Of a DNA stretch of 64,000 nt, positions 63,461 to 64,000 are shown in pieces. Positions within the stretch are counted from its first letter, which is position 1. Each line of letters starts with the position of its first letter. The DNA is from Amycolatopsis bartoniae (GTDB taxonomy: Bacteria > Actinomycetota > Actinomycetes > Mycobacteriales > Pseudonocardiaceae), in the NCBI RefSeq assembly GCF_014191255.1, contig NZ_JACHWH010000001.1, positions 1,240,001 through 1,304,000 on the forward strand, written 5' to 3'. The notes below the pieces were generated by a model. It was not told the origin of the DNA. It saw only the letters and a list, made by a program, of their open reading frames with translations, and did no database searches. Made by a program: the position numbers and the translations under genes.

Positions 63461-64000
63461 GTGACGGCCCAAGTGACAAAGCTGCGCTCCGACGCCCAGG
63501 ACAACCGGATGCGCATCCTCGCGGCGGCGCGGATGGTCTTCGCCACGAAGGGCCCCGACGTGCCGGTACGCGAGATCGCCCGGCGTGCGCAGGTAAGCGT
63601 CGCGACCGTGTACCGGCACTTTCCGGCGAAGGAAACGTTGTTCACCGAGGCGTTCGCCGAACAGCTGGCGCTGTGCTCGTCGGTCATCGAGGAGGGCCTG
63701 GCGGAGACCGACCCATGGCGGGGGTTCAGCCTGGTGGTCGAGAAGCTGCTGGAGGCGCATGCGCTCGACCGGGGGTTTCGGGCGTTCGTCGCGCAGCTCC
63801 CCCAGGCGTTCGACATCGCCGGCGACCGTGAGCGCGCGCTGCGGTTGCTGCTCGAACTCGTCCGGCGAGCGAAGGAGTCGGGCGACCTGCGGGCGGACTT
63901 CGTGTTCGAGGACGTCGTGCTCGCGGTGATGGCGAACGACGGTATCCGCGCGGAGACCCCAGCAGCGCGAGCGGCGGCGTCGCGCCGTTTCGCGGCCCTG
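63461..64000 (+). CDS. TetR-family regulator (3' end beyond window)
   Basis: 180 codons to the window edge from the GTG at 63461. HTH: RMRILAAARMVFATKGPDVPVREIARRAQVSVATVYRHFPAKETLFTEAFAEQL. The C-terminal domain is incomplete, breaking off at SRRFAAL. The frame carries no stop. It is divergent from the MDR oxidoreductase across the palindrome at 63424-63443, so it probably represses that gene and itself. Confidence 0.9.
   Translation, partial: MTAQVTKLRSDAQDNRMRILAAARMVFATKGPDVPVREIARRAQVSVATVYRHFPAKETLFTEAFAEQLALCSSVIEEGLAETDPWRGFSLVVEKLLEAHALDRGFRAFVAQLPQAFDIAGDRERALRLLLELVRRAKESGDLRADFVFEDVVLAVMANDGIRAETPAARAAASRRFAAL

Overview
The window is 64 kb of a high-GC actinomycete chromosome. 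It is very probably from the Pseudonocardiaceae (Amycolatopsis or a relative). The evidence is strong G/C third-position bias, frequent GTG/TTG starts, a WhiB regulator, a ShbA/SigD-type sigma factor, a TIGR03557-like F420 oxidoreductase, DUF5302/DUF5709/DUF3558 proteins and a PPE-like/EspG cassette. No rRNA, tRNA or CRISPR array was recognised. Both ends cut genes: hrpA on the left and a TetR regulator on the right.

Layout. 1-7 kb: partial HrpA helicase, VOC protein, FMN lactate-monooxygenase-like enzyme, Bcr/CflA exporter, orphan ferredoxin-reductase-like flavoprotein, and an iron-siderophore ABC ATPase with an IdeR-type iron box touching its start codon. 7.1-8.6 kb: an IS110-family element sits inside a palindromic repeat. 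An uninterrupted copy of that repeat lies at 22 kb. The 260 bp upstream of the transposase contains candidate bridge-RNA guide segments matching both the target and the element ends. 8.7-14.8 kb: a tandem glycine riboswitch drives gcvP-gcvT-sdaA-gntR. 14.8-20.5 kb: SDR, aldehyde dehydrogenase, class I amidotransferase-like hydrolase and glutamine-synthetase-like ligase, a gamma-glutamyl-amine type catabolic operon, divergent from a tetR-amidohydrolase pair.

20.5-22.2 kb: flavin monooxygenase, a 152-bp composite inverted repeat and the intact palindromic repeat. 22.2-34.1 kb: molybdenum hydroxylase (form II CoxL type) with its maturation genes coxG-M-L-S, xdhC, coxE, coxD and mocA on the minus strand. 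This is split by a plus-strand cassette: small helical protein, DUF3558 lipoprotein, PPE-like protein and EspG. 34-41.5 kb: a complete protocatechuate/beta-ketoadipate operon, pcaI-J-F-H-G-B-D-C plus an IclR regulator. 41.6-49.7 kb: hydroxyacid dehydrogenase, HAD hydrolase, cysteine-less HesB-like protein, DUF5709, GtrA, ShbA sigma, F420 oxidoreductase, WhiB, a truncated GNAT, MaoC, a saccharopine-dehydrogenase-like reductase and a phosphoesterase.

49.8-64 kb: VanW/YoaR cell-wall protein, TetR, DUF5302, Glu/Leu dehydrogenase, tryptophan 2,3-dioxygenase, RidA, secreted S53 peptidase, P450, a large FAD/Fe-S oxidase, a hydratase/decarboxylase, a zinc-free MDR oxidoreductase followed by a duplicated repeat tract, and a TetR gene. 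Functionally this is mostly an accessory catabolic region (amino acids, amines, aromatics, CO/aldehyde-type oxidation). Several local regulators have palindromic operators visible beside them. All homology statements are read by eye from the sequence; no database search was run.
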